Assembly (NCBI GenBank): GCA_024279575.1
Contig: JAJRRJ010000107.1
Span: 1 to 8,490, forward strand
Reading direction: 5' to 3'
Origin: Alphaproteobacteria bacterium
GTDB taxonomy: Bacteria > Pseudomonadota > Alphaproteobacteria > Rhizobiales > Devosiaceae
Length of the DNA: 8,490 bases
Positions 1 through 8,409 of the stretch are shown in pieces. The translations under genes were made by a program, and so were the position numbers. Below the pieces are notes generated by a model. The model ran no database searches. It was given only the letters and a program-made list of their open reading frames with translations, and had not been told where the DNA came from. Within the stretch, counting starts at the first letter, position 1. The number at the start of each line of letters is the position of its first letter.

Positions 1-1078
<1,078 letters not shown>

Positions 1079-1103
1079 ATTTATATAGCTGGAAAGACAA
1101 GTT

Positions 1104-1760
1104 ATGAGCGACAATCAACACCCTGAAAATCAGGCAACAGAACCCAGTTGGGAAGAAACCAAACCCCAACTTATCAAGCTGGGGCTGGAACTTGGTCCGC
1201 TCATACTGTTTTTTTTCGTCAATGCACGGGGCAAATCCATACTTGAGGGAAACCCCTGGCTGAATGATATTTTTCCAGGTCCGATATTTCTGGCAACCGG
1301 GGTATTTATGATTGCCATGATTATCTCATTGGTGGCCTCTTGGGTTATTTTGAAACGTATTGCCGTTATGCCCATTGTTACCGGTGTCGTGGTGCTGGTT
1401 TTTGGTGGTCTGACGCTTTATTTGCAGGATGATACGTTTATTAAAATGAAGCCCACCATTGTAAATGTGATGTTTGGCGGGGTGTTGCTTGGCGGTTTGA
1501 TATTTGGTCAGTCGCTGCTCAAGTATGTTTTTGGTGATGTTTATAAGCTGCACCCCAAGGGATGGAGCATTTTGACCATGCGGTGGGGCTTGTTCTTTTT
1601 TGTATTGGCTTTGCTTAATGAAGTTGTGTGGCGCAATTTTACGACCGATCAGTGGGTGGCCTTCAAAGTATGGGGTATTATGCCGATTACGGTTGTGTTT
1701 TCGCTGATGCAGATGAAAATTTTAAGCGCTTACGGTGCGGACAAGCAGCAAAACAGTTAG
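1104..1760 (+). CDS. yciB: Inner-membrane septation protein YciB/IspZ family
   Basis: Polytopic inner-membrane protein of the YciB (IspZ, intracellular septation protein A) family, linked to cell division and envelope integrity; its biochemical activity is not firmly known. The 218-residue product has a short polar N-terminus (about 20 residues, WEETKPQLIK). Family signatures follow: LELGPLILFFFVNA, an IFLATGVFM helix, the KMKPTIVNVMFGG segment, and the late block RWGLFFFVLALLNEVVWRNF. About five hydrophobic segments are visible. Start choice: ATG at 1104 is preceded by GGAAAG (1091-1096) at good spacing. It lies 25 nt after ftsY, which suggests cotranscription. Its TAG stop overlaps the convergent ccmG stop by 4 nt, leaving no intergenic terminator. 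Length is slightly above the usual 180-200 because of the N-terminal tail. Confidence 0.93.
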   Translation: MSDNQHPENQATEPSWEETKPQLIKLGLELGPLILFFFVNARGKSILEGNPWLNDIFPGPIFLATGVFMIAMIISLVASWVILKRIAVMPIVTGVVVLVFGGLTLYLQDDTFIKMKPTIVNVMFGGVLLGGLIFGQSLLKYVFGDVYKLHPKGWSILTMRWGLFFFVLALLNEVVWRNFTTDQWVAFKVWGIMPITVVFSLMQMKILSAYGADKQQNS

Positions 1761-2317
1761 CCGGGGTCCCTGGCCGCTTCGATTGCGGGCAAAAGGCCAT
1801 TGCGATAGCTGTCTTCGTTTAATGGTCCGATTTGCTTATAGGTAATGATGCCTTGCGGGTTAACCACAAATGTTTCAGGCACCCCATATACCCCCCAGTC
1901 AATGGAAACACGACCACGCGAATCAGCGCCGACCGCATCATATGGATTGCCAAGCTCGACCAGAAATGCCCGGGCGTTTTCTGCGGCGTCTTTTTGATTG
2001 AGGCCGTAGATTTTAACATCTGAATTGGCCGCAAGATCCAATAAATAGGGGTGTTCCTGCCGGCATGGAATGCACCAGGAGGCAAATACGTTGACAACGC
2101 TCACCCCCCCCACAAGATCGGCGGAACTGAAGCCGGGGGAATTGTCTTCTATGCCCTCAATAGCGGGCAGCTCAAATTCAGGAACGGGTTTGTTAATCAG
2201 CACCGAGGGCAACAGCGTGGCGTCGCGGCTGATGGTGGTGGCGAATAAAAAAACTATCGCTGCGACAACAATCAGAGGGGTTAACAGTACTAGAGCGCGT
2301 TTAAGCCGTGGGGACAT
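1757..2317 (-). CDS. ccmG: Thiol:disulfide interchange protein CcmG/DsbE
   Basis: Membrane-anchored periplasmic thioredoxin-like protein that keeps apocytochrome c CXXCH cysteines reduced for haem ligation. The 186-residue product has a single N-terminal membrane anchor (about residues 8-28). A thioredoxin domain follows with active site WCIPC (81-85), NQKDAAENARAFL (107-119) and the cis-proline segment GVPETF (145-150), all characteristic of CcmG/DsbE. ATG at 2317 lies 4 nt after the ccmD stop, with GGAAAG at the end of ccmD as ribosome binding site. It is the last gene of the ccmABCDG run. Its TAA stop overlaps the stop of convergent yciB. A run of eight G (coding strand; plus-strand 2104-2111) sits upstream of the active-site codons. 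Confidence 0.95.
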   Translation of the reverse strand: MSPRLKRALVLLTPLIVVAAIVFLFATTISRDATLLPSVLINKPVPEFELPAIEGIEDNSPGFSSADLVGGVSVVNVFASWCIPCRQEHPYLLDLAANSDVKIYGLNQKDAAENARAFLVELGNPYDAVGADSRGRVSIDWGVYGVPETFVVNPQGIITYKQIGPLNEDSYRNGLLPAIEAARDPG

Positions 2318-2321
2318 GGGG

Positions 2322-2495
2322 TTAGCTTTCCGTACTTTGGGAACGTCTTACAATGCCTTGCGCTTCTAAATCCGCAAGACGTTTCTTTTGTTTGTTTGAC
2401 CCTGCCCAGACCCCAAAAATCAGGAGCATTACCACAAGGGCTGCACCAATATAGGAGCCCAGGATAAATAATATATGGGGACCCAGATCAATCAT
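2322..2495 (-). CDS. ccmD: Haem exporter small subunit CcmD (57 aa)
   Basis: Small membrane protein that in the family associates with CcmC and CcmABC and helps release holo-CcmE. It was translated by hand from the minus strand: starts MIDLGPHILFILGSYIGAAL, has one transmembrane segment (about residues 8-31), then a basic tail with KQKKRL and LEAQGIVRRS. This matches the usual CcmD pattern of one helix followed by a charged L-E-x-x-G-(I/V)-x-R-R tail. Its ATG overlaps the ccmC TGA in an ATGA (2492-2495), indicating translational coupling, and its TAA lies 4 nt before ccmG. Length is typical for CcmD. Position between ccmC and ccmG supports the call as strongly as the weak sequence conservation does. 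Confidence 0.92.
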   Translation of the reverse strand: MIDLGPHILFILGSYIGAALVVMLLIFGVWAGSNKQKKRLADLEAQGIVRRSQSTES

Positions 2496-3262
2496 GATGT
2501 TACATCCATTTTCTGTGCGATGTGGCGACGCTCAAGATTATTGGCGCGGCGGCGTAATATTTCGGAGCGCATGGCAACCATATGCAGGGTGAAAAAAAGC
2601 AGGGTGAATGCCAGCATCATTATCAGCAGGGGGGTGGCAATTGATGCGGGCATGGACAGGCCTTCGGTACTGATAATGGAGGGTTGATGAAGGGTGTTCC
2701 ACCAATCCACTGAAAATTTAATAATGGGAATGTTGATGGCACCAACAAGGGTGAATACGGCAATGGTGCGTGCGCCCTTTGACTGGTCGTTAAATGTGCT
2801 CCACAGGGCAACAAGTCCAACATACATCAGAAACAAAATCAGGGTTGAGGTCATGCGTCCGTCCCATTCCCAAAACGTGCCCCAGGTGGGGCGGCCCCAC
2901 AGGGCGCCGGTGAACAGGGCGATGGCGGTGAAAGCTGCGCCCAACGGTGCGGCGGCTTTCATGGAAACGTCCGCCAGCGGGTGTCGCCAGACAAGGGAGC
3001 CAATAGCTGATACGGCCATGACAGCATAGACCATTTGGGACAGCCATGCATTGGGGACGTGGATATACATAATGCGTACGGTTTCGCCCATTTGATAATC
3101 GGCGGGTGAATTAAAGAAAGCAAACCAAAGCCCGATGCCAAAAGTAATTATGGTCGCGATGATCAGCGGAACGACCAGATAGGCACTCCAGTTCAGGTAA
3201 ACTCCGGGGTGGGCGAGGCGCGAAAACCAGTTTGGCTGCTTTGTGGGTGCTGTCTGGGTCAT
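2492..3262 (-). CDS. ccmC: Haem transporter / holo-CcmE formation protein CcmC
   Basis: Polytopic haem-handling protein (256 aa) that presents haem to CcmE on the periplasmic side. The tryptophan-rich WWD motif is present as WGTFWEWDGR (residues 127-136). The two conserved haem-ligand histidines lie in MYIHVPNAW (H68) and TLHQP (H192). About six transmembrane helices are visible. Start choice: the frame is open upstream to 3394, but that would add 44 residues overlapping ccmB and lacking family similarity. ATG at 3262 (MTQTAPTKQPNWFSRLAHP) gives the normal length; no strong Shine-Dalgarno is seen. The gene lies 58 nt downstream of ccmB and overlaps ccmD by 4 nt. Confidence 0.95.
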   Translation of the reverse strand: MTQTAPTKQPNWFSRLAHPGVYLNWSAYLVVPLIIATIITFGIGLWFAFFNSPADYQMGETVRIMYIHVPNAWLSQMVYAVMAVSAIGSLVWRHPLADVSMKAAAPLGAAFTAIALFTGALWGRPTWGTFWEWDGRMTSTLILFLMYVGLVALWSTFNDQSKGARTIAVFTLVGAINIPIIKFSVDWWNTLHQPSIISTEGLSMPASIATPLLIMMLAFTLLFFTLHMVAMRSEILRRRANNLERRHIAQKMDVTS

Positions 3263-3320
3263 TTTAATCCGGGCTATGTTGGTCTTTGTAAAAAAGTGTA
3301 TTTTGAATGATGTGGGTTTT

Positions 3321-3986
3321 CTATTCCGCTGCGGTGCGCAAGGCAAGGGCAATAGCAAAGGGAGCAAAGGCCACGCTAAGCAAAGAAAAGGCACTCAGGA
3401 ACAGCAGGGCCGCATTTGAGGCGCCCGGCCCGGCGAGTGAACTGGTGGCTGAAATGCCAAAAATTAAAATAGGCACTGCAAGGGGCATAATTAAAATGGG
3501 AGCAATTACACCGCCGCGCTTCAGGGTCACTGCAATGGCTGCTCCAACCCCGCCAAGGGCAATAAGGGCGGGAGACCCCAGTAACAAAGCCAGAATTATT
3601 GCAACAAATGTCGGCCAGTCCATAAATAACATGACAGCTAAAACCGGCGTTGCAAGAATTAGGGGCAAGGCGGTAATCAGCCAGTGAGCGATAAGCTTGG
3701 CCAGCGCGATGGCAGGCATTGAAATATCCGCATGGGTTAATACGAGCAAAGTGCCGTCCTCGTGATCGGCCACAAAAAGTCTTTCAAGTCCCAAAAGAGT
3801 TGATAACAATGCCGCGATCCACACGATTGCGGGCGCAAGAAAGGCCAAAAGCTGTTTATCGGGTCCGATGGCGATGGGCATAATGACCCCGATGGATATG
3901 TAAAATGTGAGCAGGGTTATGGTGGATCCACCAGTGCGGATGGCCAGCTTTATGTCCTGCATGATGATGGTGGTGAAGCCATTCAT
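3321..3986 (-). CDS. ccmB: Haem exporter permease CcmB
   Basis: Membrane subunit of the CcmAB ABC complex, which uses ATP hydrolysis by CcmA to release holo-CcmE from CcmC. The 221-residue product has about six hydrophobic segments. It also has the conserved cytoplasmic stretch LGLERLFVADHEDGTL, a hallmark of CcmB. Its ATG (3986) overlaps the ccmA TGA in an ATGA at 3983-3986. GGGAG near the end of ccmA serves as ribosome binding site, so translational coupling is likely. Length matches the family (about 220 aa). The last codons are hydrophobic-to-polar (LRTAAE), with no sign of truncation. Confidence 0.95.
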   Translation of the reverse strand: MNGFTTIIMQDIKLAIRTGGSTITLLTFYISIGVIMPIAIGPDKQLLAFLAPAIVWIAALLSTLLGLERLFVADHEDGTLLVLTHADISMPAIALAKLIAHWLITALPLILATPVLAVMLFMDWPTFVAIILALLLGSPALIALGGVGAAIAVTLKRGGVIAPILIMPLAVPILIFGISATSSLAGPGASNAALLFLSAFSLLSVAFAPFAIALALRTAAE

Positions 3987-4621
3987 TTTTGCACACTCCC
4001 AATACTCAGTGTGTTTTGGGCGAATTTGTCGTTCAGGTGGATCGGGCGATGGGTGGCGGCGATAACAAGGCCATTATTTGCTAAATGTCCCTCGATCAGC
4101 CTGGCCACCCAGGCGTCTCCCGCATCGTCAAGGGCAGAGCTGGGTTCATCAAGCAGCCAGACAGGTCGCGGGTTGACTAACAGGCGCGCAAGGGACAGGC
4201 GGTGTCTTTGCCCGGTCGAAAGGTGACCGGCCTGAAAATTATCAAGACCGCCAAGCCCTGATTTTTCCAGCGCCGCTGGAATAGGGCGTGTTGCGCCCCC
4301 AAACATGCGGCACCAGAAATCAAGATTTTCGGCCAACGTCATTTGTGGCTTCATCGCGTTAAGCAGACTGACAAAGTGAATGAGGTGAGCGTTGGGTAAT
4401 TCTTCAGTTTTTTGTTTGGAGCGGCCAAAATCAAGGGTGCCCTCAAAGGGTAACAGCCCGGCCAGGGCCATAAGCAACGTGGATTTTCCCGCGCCGTTGG
4501 GGCCGCGCACAAATAAGGCTACCCCTGATTTTATTTCAAAATTCAAGTTTGAAAAAATTTGCTTATTGTCGCGGGCACATCCGATGTTGCTGGCGCGAAT
4601 ATGGATAGCATGTGCGTGCAT
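3983..4621 (-). CDS. ccmA: Haem exporter ATP-binding protein CcmA
   Basis: Cytoplasmic ATPase of the CcmAB complex of system I cytochrome c maturation, 212 aa from the ATG at 4621. Motifs: Walker A GPNGAGKST (residues 40-48), ABC signature LSTGQ (134-138), Walker B VWLLDE (154-159) and switch histidine in AATHRP (H191). The Q-loop region reads HFVSLLNAMKPQMTLAENL where relatives usually have a G-H-(Q/L/R) triplet before the AMK or GLK block, so the usual polar residue looks replaced by Leu. Start choice: 4621 gives family length. ATG 4675 (230 aa) is possible, and the frame stays open to 4867, but that would run into acnA. No start has a clear Shine-Dalgarno. First gene of the operon. Confidence 0.92.
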   Translation of the reverse strand: MHAHAIHIRASNIGCARDNKQIFSNLNFEIKSGVALFVRGPNGAGKSTLLMALAGLLPFEGTLDFGRSKQKTEELPNAHLIHFVSLLNAMKPQMTLAENLDFWCRMFGGATRPIPAALEKSGLGGLDNFQAGHLSTGQRHRLSLARLLVNPRPVWLLDEPSSALDDAGDAWVARLIEGHLANNGLVIAATHRPIHLNDKFAQNTLSIGSVQK

Positions 4622-4697
4622 GGCGCTGGTGTCGGTGTTTTTACGGATTTGAGATGAGTTTTCCAAGTGTTGCATAAAAGAACAGATATTGATCAGG

Positions 4698-4718
4698 TTC
4701 AAGGCTGGCAACCCTGAA
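4698..4718. promoter_or_regulatory. Imperfect inverted repeat in the ccmA-acnA divergent region
   Basis: TTCAAGG (4698-4704) and CCCTGAA (4712-4718) are complementary at 6 of 7 positions around a 7-nt centre. The site overlaps the candidate -35 of acnA and lies in the ccm leader. The shape fits a dimeric repressor operator, but I recognise no known iron or redox regulator box in it. Confidence 0.3.
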
Positions 4719-4760
4719 ATGATTAGCCTATAAGGCAAATCAAACTCAAACGGGTATATT
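4705..4760 (+). promoter_or_regulatory. Candidate acnA promoter elements
   Basis: Two possible -10 hexamers lie upstream of acnA. TATAAG (4729-4734) has CTGGCA (4705-4710) at an 18-nt spacing. TATATT (4755-4760) is closer to consensus but has no convincing -35. The region overlaps the candidate ccm promoter on the other strand. Motif resemblance only; neither start is proven. Confidence 0.25.
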
Positions 4761-4782
4761 TGGCCCTGTCTTTTCAAATCAA
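4746..4782 (-). promoter_or_regulatory. Candidate promoter of the ccm operon
   Basis: On the minus strand TTGATT (4782-4777) and TATACC (4758-4753) are separated by 18 nt, resembling a sigma70-type promoter that would start near 4746. This would leave a leader of about 125 nt to the ccmA ATG at 4621, or about 70 nt to the one at 4675. Based on motif resemblance only. Confidence 0.25.
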
Positions 4783-4799
4783 TCATAGGTGGAATTACA

Positions 4800-7478
4800 A
4801 TGACACAGACATCCCTGAACAGTTTTAACGCCAAACAGGTTCTTGATGTTAACGGCAAGAAATACACTTATTACTCTTTGATTGAAGCGGAAAAAAACGG
4901 ACTTCCCGGTATTTCGCGTTTGCCAAATTCACTCAAGGTTGTTTTGGAAAACCTGTTGCGTAACGAGGACGACAAAACTGTTACCCGGGATGATATTCTT
5001 GCGTTTGTCACCTGGCTGACAGAAAACACCTCCACTCAGGAAATTGCCTATCGTCCGGCACGGGTGCTGATGCAGGATTTTACCGGGGTGCCAGCCGTGG
5101 TTGATCTTGCTGCAATGCGCGATGCCACTGTTGCTCTTGGGGCAGATCCGCAGAAAATCAATCCTCTGGTGCCGGTGGATCTGGTTATTGATCATTCGGT
5201 GATGGTGGATAATTTTGGTAATAGCGAGGCGTTTGCCAAGAATGTGGCCCTTGAATATGCCCGCAACGGAGAGCGCTATGAGTTTTTGCGTTGGGGTCAG
5301 TCAGCATTTGACAATTTTTCTGTGGTGCCACCAGGAACCGGCATTTGCCATCAGGTAAATCTTGAATATCTGGCTCAAACCGTGTGGACCCGTGAGGAAG
5401 ACGGGGAGACCATTGCTTATCCTGATACCCTTGTGGGGACAGATTCCCATACTACCATGGTTAACGGCATGGCGGTTCTTGGCTGGGGGGTCGGGGGCAT
5501 TGAAGCGGAAGCGGCCATGCTTGGTCAGCCGGTGACCATGCTTATTCCAGAAGTGATCGGATTTAAGCTTACCGGGGAAACTCCACAGGGAATTACAGCT
5601 ACCGATCTGGTATTGAGTATTGTTGAAATATTGCGAGCAAAAGGCGTTGTGGGTAAATTTGTAGAGTTTTTTGGTCCCGGTCTGGACCAGCTTAGCCTTG
5701 AAGATGCGGCCACCATTGCCAACATGGCCCCGGAATATGGCGCGACATGCGGGTTTTTTCCGGTGGATGAGGATACGCTGGCCTATTTGCGTATTACCGG
5801 GCGCGATGAGGACCGGATTGCTTTGGTTGAAGCCTATGCCAAAGCTCAGGGAATGTTTCGCAACAGTGATGGGTCAGAAACTGTTTATACTGACATTGTG
5901 GAACTGGATCTTTCAAAAGTTGTGCCCTCAATTTCGGGACCAAAACGGCCCCAGGATCGTATTTCCCTTGATGAGGCTGATATAAAATTTGCTCAAAGCC
6001 TGGCGGGTGAGTTTGCAAAAGACGATCAACCGGCCTCCCCGGTTGAGGGTGAAGATTATTCCATTACCCATGGGGATGTTGTAATTGCGGCCATCACTTC
6101 GTGTACCAACACATCAAATCCTTCGGTTCTGATTGCAGCGGGGCTGGTGGCGCGCAAGGCGCTGGCGCTGGGCTTGAGTGTAAAACCATGGGTAAAAACA
6201 TCGCTTGCCCCCGGGTCGCAGGTGGTTACGGATTATTTGAACAAGGCCGGATTACAGGATGATCTGGATGCACTCGGATTTAATCTTGTAGGCTATGGAT
6301 GTACCACATGCATTGGTAATTCGGGTCCATTGGCGACGCCGATTTCTGAGGCCATTAAGGATAATGACCTGGTGGCATGTGCGGTGTTGTCGGGCAATCG
6401 TAATTTTGAGGGGCGGATTTCTCCCGATATCAAGGCCAACTATCTGGCTTCGCCGCCACTGGTAGTTGCTTATGCTTTGTTGGGTAAAATGAGTAAAAAT
6501 ATTACAACAGAACCCCTTGGAAATGACCTTGAGGGCAATCCGGTTTATTTGAAGGACCTATGGCCCAGCAACGCTGAAATTTCTGAAATTGTGCGGGCAT
6601 CGATTACGCGCGAGATGTTTCAGGAGCGTTACGGGGATGTATTTAAGGGCGACAAAAACTGGCAGGGAATTGAAGTGTCCGGCGGGCAGACCTATGACTG
6701 GAATCCCACCTCGACCTATGTGCAGCTCCCCCCCTATTTTGAGGGCCTGGAGATGGAACCTGTACCGGTTAAGGATGTGGAAGACGCGCGCGTTCTGGGG
6801 TTGTTTGCAGATTCCATCACCACCGATCATATTTCCCCGGCTGGCTCGTTCAAGGTTAGCTCTCCGGCGGGGAAATATCTTTTGGAAGGGCAGGTGGCTC
6901 CCAAGGACTTTAATTCCTATGGGGCCCGACGCGGTAATCATCAGGTGATGATGCGGGGTACGTTTGCCAATATCAGAATTAAAAATCAGATGCTTCAAGG
7001 GGTCGAGGGGGGTTTTACCAAAGGCCCTGATGGCACTCAAATGTCCATTTATGAGGCGGCGATGGCCTTTAAGGATGCGGGCACTGAACTCGTTGTGTTC
7101 GGGGGCAAGGAATATGGTACCGGCTCATCTAGGGATTGGGCTGCCAAGGGTACACTTTTACTTGGAGTACGCGCCGTGATCACTCAAACCTTTGAGCGAA
7201 TTCACCGTTCCAATCTGATCGGCATGGGGGTTTTGCCTCTGCAATTCAAGGACGGGGAAAGCTGGCAGTCCCTTGGACTTGTTGGGGATGAAAAGGTGAG
7301 TATTGCCGATGTAAGCGCTATCGTGCCGCGCGGCGATGTGATGGTGAATATTGAGTTTGCCAACGGAGAGGAAAAAACCATCACAGTTTTGTGTCGCATT
7401 GATACTGAAAATGAAATGGAATATTTCCGCAACGGCGGTATTTTACAATATGTTCTGCGTAACCTGGTTTCTCAATAA
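4800..7478 (+). CDS. acnA: Aconitate hydratase AcnA
   Basis: Cytoplasmic [4Fe-4S] enzyme of the TCA cycle that isomerises citrate to isocitrate through cis-aconitate. The 892-residue product is full length for the AcnA/IRP1 type. Cluster cysteines are visible: C435 in TSCTNTSNPSV, and C501 and C504 in GYGCTTCIGNSGPL. Other signatures are VGTDSHTTMVNGMAVLGWGVGGIEAEAAMLGQ, NFEGR, and in the C-terminal swivel domain GDSITTDHISPAGS-like (ADSITTDHISPAGS) and GTGSSRDWAAKG. ATG at 4800 has a good AGGTGGA (4787-4793) six bases upstream. It is transcribed divergently from ccmA. No terminator is obvious in the 103 nt before the DUF1223 gene, so partial read-through is possible. Identity is secure. Confidence 0.98.
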   Translation: MTQTSLNSFNAKQVLDVNGKKYTYYSLIEAEKNGLPGISRLPNSLKVVLENLLRNEDDKTVTRDDILAFVTWLTENTSTQEIAYRPARVLMQDFTGVPAVVDLAAMRDATVALGADPQKINPLVPVDLVIDHSVMVDNFGNSEAFAKNVALEYARNGERYEFLRWGQSAFDNFSVVPPGTGICHQVNLEYLAQTVWTREEDGETIAYPDTLVGTDSHTTMVNGMAVLGWGVGGIEAEAAMLGQPVTMLIPEVIGFKLTGETPQGITATDLVLSIVEILRAKGVVGKFVEFFGPGLDQLSLEDAATIANMAPEYGATCGFFPVDEDTLAYLRITGRDEDRIALVEAYAKAQGMFRNSDGSETVYTDIVELDLSKVVPSISGPKRPQDRISLDEADIKFAQSLAGEFAKDDQPASPVEGEDYSITHGDVVIAAITSCTNTSNPSVLIAAGLVARKALALGLSVKPWVKTSLAPGSQVVTDYLNKAGLQDDLDALGFNLVGYGCTTCIGNSGPLATPISEAIKDNDLVACAVLSGNRNFEGRISPDIKANYLASPPLVVAYALLGKMSKNITTEPLGNDLEGNPVYLKDLWPSNAEISEIVRASITREMFQERYGDVFKGDKNWQGIEVSGGQTYDWNPTSTYVQLPPYFEGLEMEPVPVKDVEDARVLGLFADSITTDHISPAGSFKVSSPAGKYLLEGQVAPKDFNSYGARRGNHQVMMRGTFANIRIKNQMLQGVEGGFTKGPDGTQMSIYEAAMAFKDAGTELVVFGGKEYGTGSSRDWAAKGTLLLGVRAVITQTFERIHRSNLIGMGVLPLQFKDGESWQSLGLVGDEKVSIADVSAIVPRGDVMVNIEFANGEEKTITVLCRIDTENEMEYFRNGGILQYVLRNLVSQ

Positions 7479-7525
7479 TTGGGATTTGGCCGGAGTATGG
7501 TTACGCCCCGCTGATGTCTTCACAA

Positions 7526-7555
7526 TTGTCTCACTGCAATTTGAATAGGTAAAAT
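7526..7555 (+). promoter_or_regulatory. Candidate promoter of the DUF1223 gene
   Basis: TTGTCT (7526-7531) and TAAAAT (7550-7555) are 18 nt apart, a fair sigma70-like pair that would start transcription near 7562, about 20 nt before the ATG at 7582. If real, it rules out the upstream TTG at 7555 as start codon. Motif resemblance only. Confidence 0.35.
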
Positions 7556-7581
7556 TGTCAAAGCCTCTTAATAGTAAAGTC

Positions 7582-8316
7582 ATGAAAATTTTTCACAAAA
7601 TTCTGACATTTTTAATGTTTGGATTTCTGGTGCTGACCGGTTCGGCAGTATCTGGCGAATTCAAGACTAATCCGGTTGCTGTTGTGGAGCTGTTCACTTC
7701 GCAGGGGTGTGCTTCATGTCCCCCCGCAGATGCCTTTCTGGTGGAAATTCAGCAACGCCCTGACGTTCTGGCTCTGGCCTATCATGTGGATTATTGGGAT
7801 TACATAGGGTGGGAGGACACCTTTGGCAGCCCGGCACATTCCGATTTGCAGCGGGCCTATGCTGAGAGCTGGGGTAAAAATCGGATTTTTACCCCACAAA
7901 TGGTAATTAACGGGGCGGCTGACTTTGTGGGGTCGGATCGTTCTGGTATTGAAGCGGAAATCGCCCGTGCCCAACTGCCAGTTTTTGTTGATCTTACCTA
8001 TCAAGATGGACTGCTTGAGGCGCGTATTGATCCAGGGGAAAGCGGGCAGTCAGCGGTGGTATATCTGGTGACCTTCAAGAATATGGTCGATGTGGATATT
8101 GAGCGGGGTGAAAACCGGGGAAAATCCATTTCCTATGTTCAGGTTGTAACATCGCGCCGGGCGATCGGAATATTGGATCCGGTGAAAGGCGCTCATATTC
8201 AATTGCCCATGTCAGAACTTCTGGGGGAGCAAAGTGATGGGGTTATGGTGTTGGTTCAAGATCAGATTAATGGACTGCCAGGCCCAATTCTTGGGGCCTC
8301 GCTTTACCAAATGTAA
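7582..8316 (+). CDS. DUF1223 family exported thioredoxin-like protein
   Basis: Member of the DUF1223 family; function is not established. From ATG 7582 the product is 244 aa with a signal-peptide-like start: basic MKIFHK, a hydrophobic core to about residue 20, then small residues before GEF, so it is probably periplasmic. Key block: VVELFTSQGCASCPPAD, with C43 and C46 forming CASC, the only two cysteines in the protein. HVDYWDYIGWEDTF and TPQMVINGAADFVGSD follow; the Thr-Pro before the strand resembles the cis-proline of thioredoxin folds. A frame-consistent TTG at 7555 would add nine residues. I prefer ATG 7582 because it puts the basic residues directly before the hydrophobic core, although its Shine-Dalgarno is weak. 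A redox role is inference from the CxxC. It lies 103 nt after acnA and ends before a terminator. Confidence 0.9.
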   Translation: MKIFHKILTFLMFGFLVLTGSAVSGEFKTNPVAVVELFTSQGCASCPPADAFLVEIQQRPDVLALAYHVDYWDYIGWEDTFGSPAHSDLQRAYAESWGKNRIFTPQMVINGAADFVGSDRSGIEAEIARAQLPVFVDLTYQDGLLEARIDPGESGQSAVVYLVTFKNMVDVDIERGENRGKSISYVQVVTSRRAIGILDPVKGAHIQLPMSELLGEQSDGVMVLVQDQINGLPGPILGASLYQM

Positions 8317-8340
8317 GCAAAACTGGACTTCAACAATGAC

Positions 8341-8369
8341 AAAAATCAGGTGCGGGCAACCTGTTTTTT
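8341..8369 (+). terminator. Intrinsic (probably bidirectional) terminator after DUF1223
   Basis: A CAGGT/ACCTG stem (8347-8351 with 8359-8363) around a 7-nt GC-rich loop is followed by six T (8364-8369). It is preceded by AAAAA (8341-8345), which can extend the stem past one T-T mismatch. It sits 24 nt after the DUF1223 stop and closes that transcription unit. The A tract on the other side could let it work in both directions. Confidence 0.8.
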
Positions 8370-8409
8370 GTCGGATCATTTGCAAATTGAACAAAAATGT
8401 TGAAGAAAG

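Noticed and set aside
3263..3394. Upstream extension of ccmC by 44 residues from an ATG at 3394
   Set aside because: It would overlap the end of ccmB, has no CcmC-like sequence, and ATG 3262 gives the normal family length.
4622..4867. Upstream extension of ccmA to 4867
   Set aside because: The extension runs into the acnA coding start and lacks ABC-ATPase similarity; CcmA proteins normally start about ten residues before the conserved strand, as with ATG 4621.
6558..7040. 160-residue minus-strand ORF opposite acnA
   Set aside because: It is a shadow of the aconitase coding sequence with no family features of its own.
7479..7581. Intrinsic terminator after acnA
   Set aside because: No GC-rich stem followed by a T run is present; the only clear inverted repeat is AT-rich and overlaps the candidate promoter.
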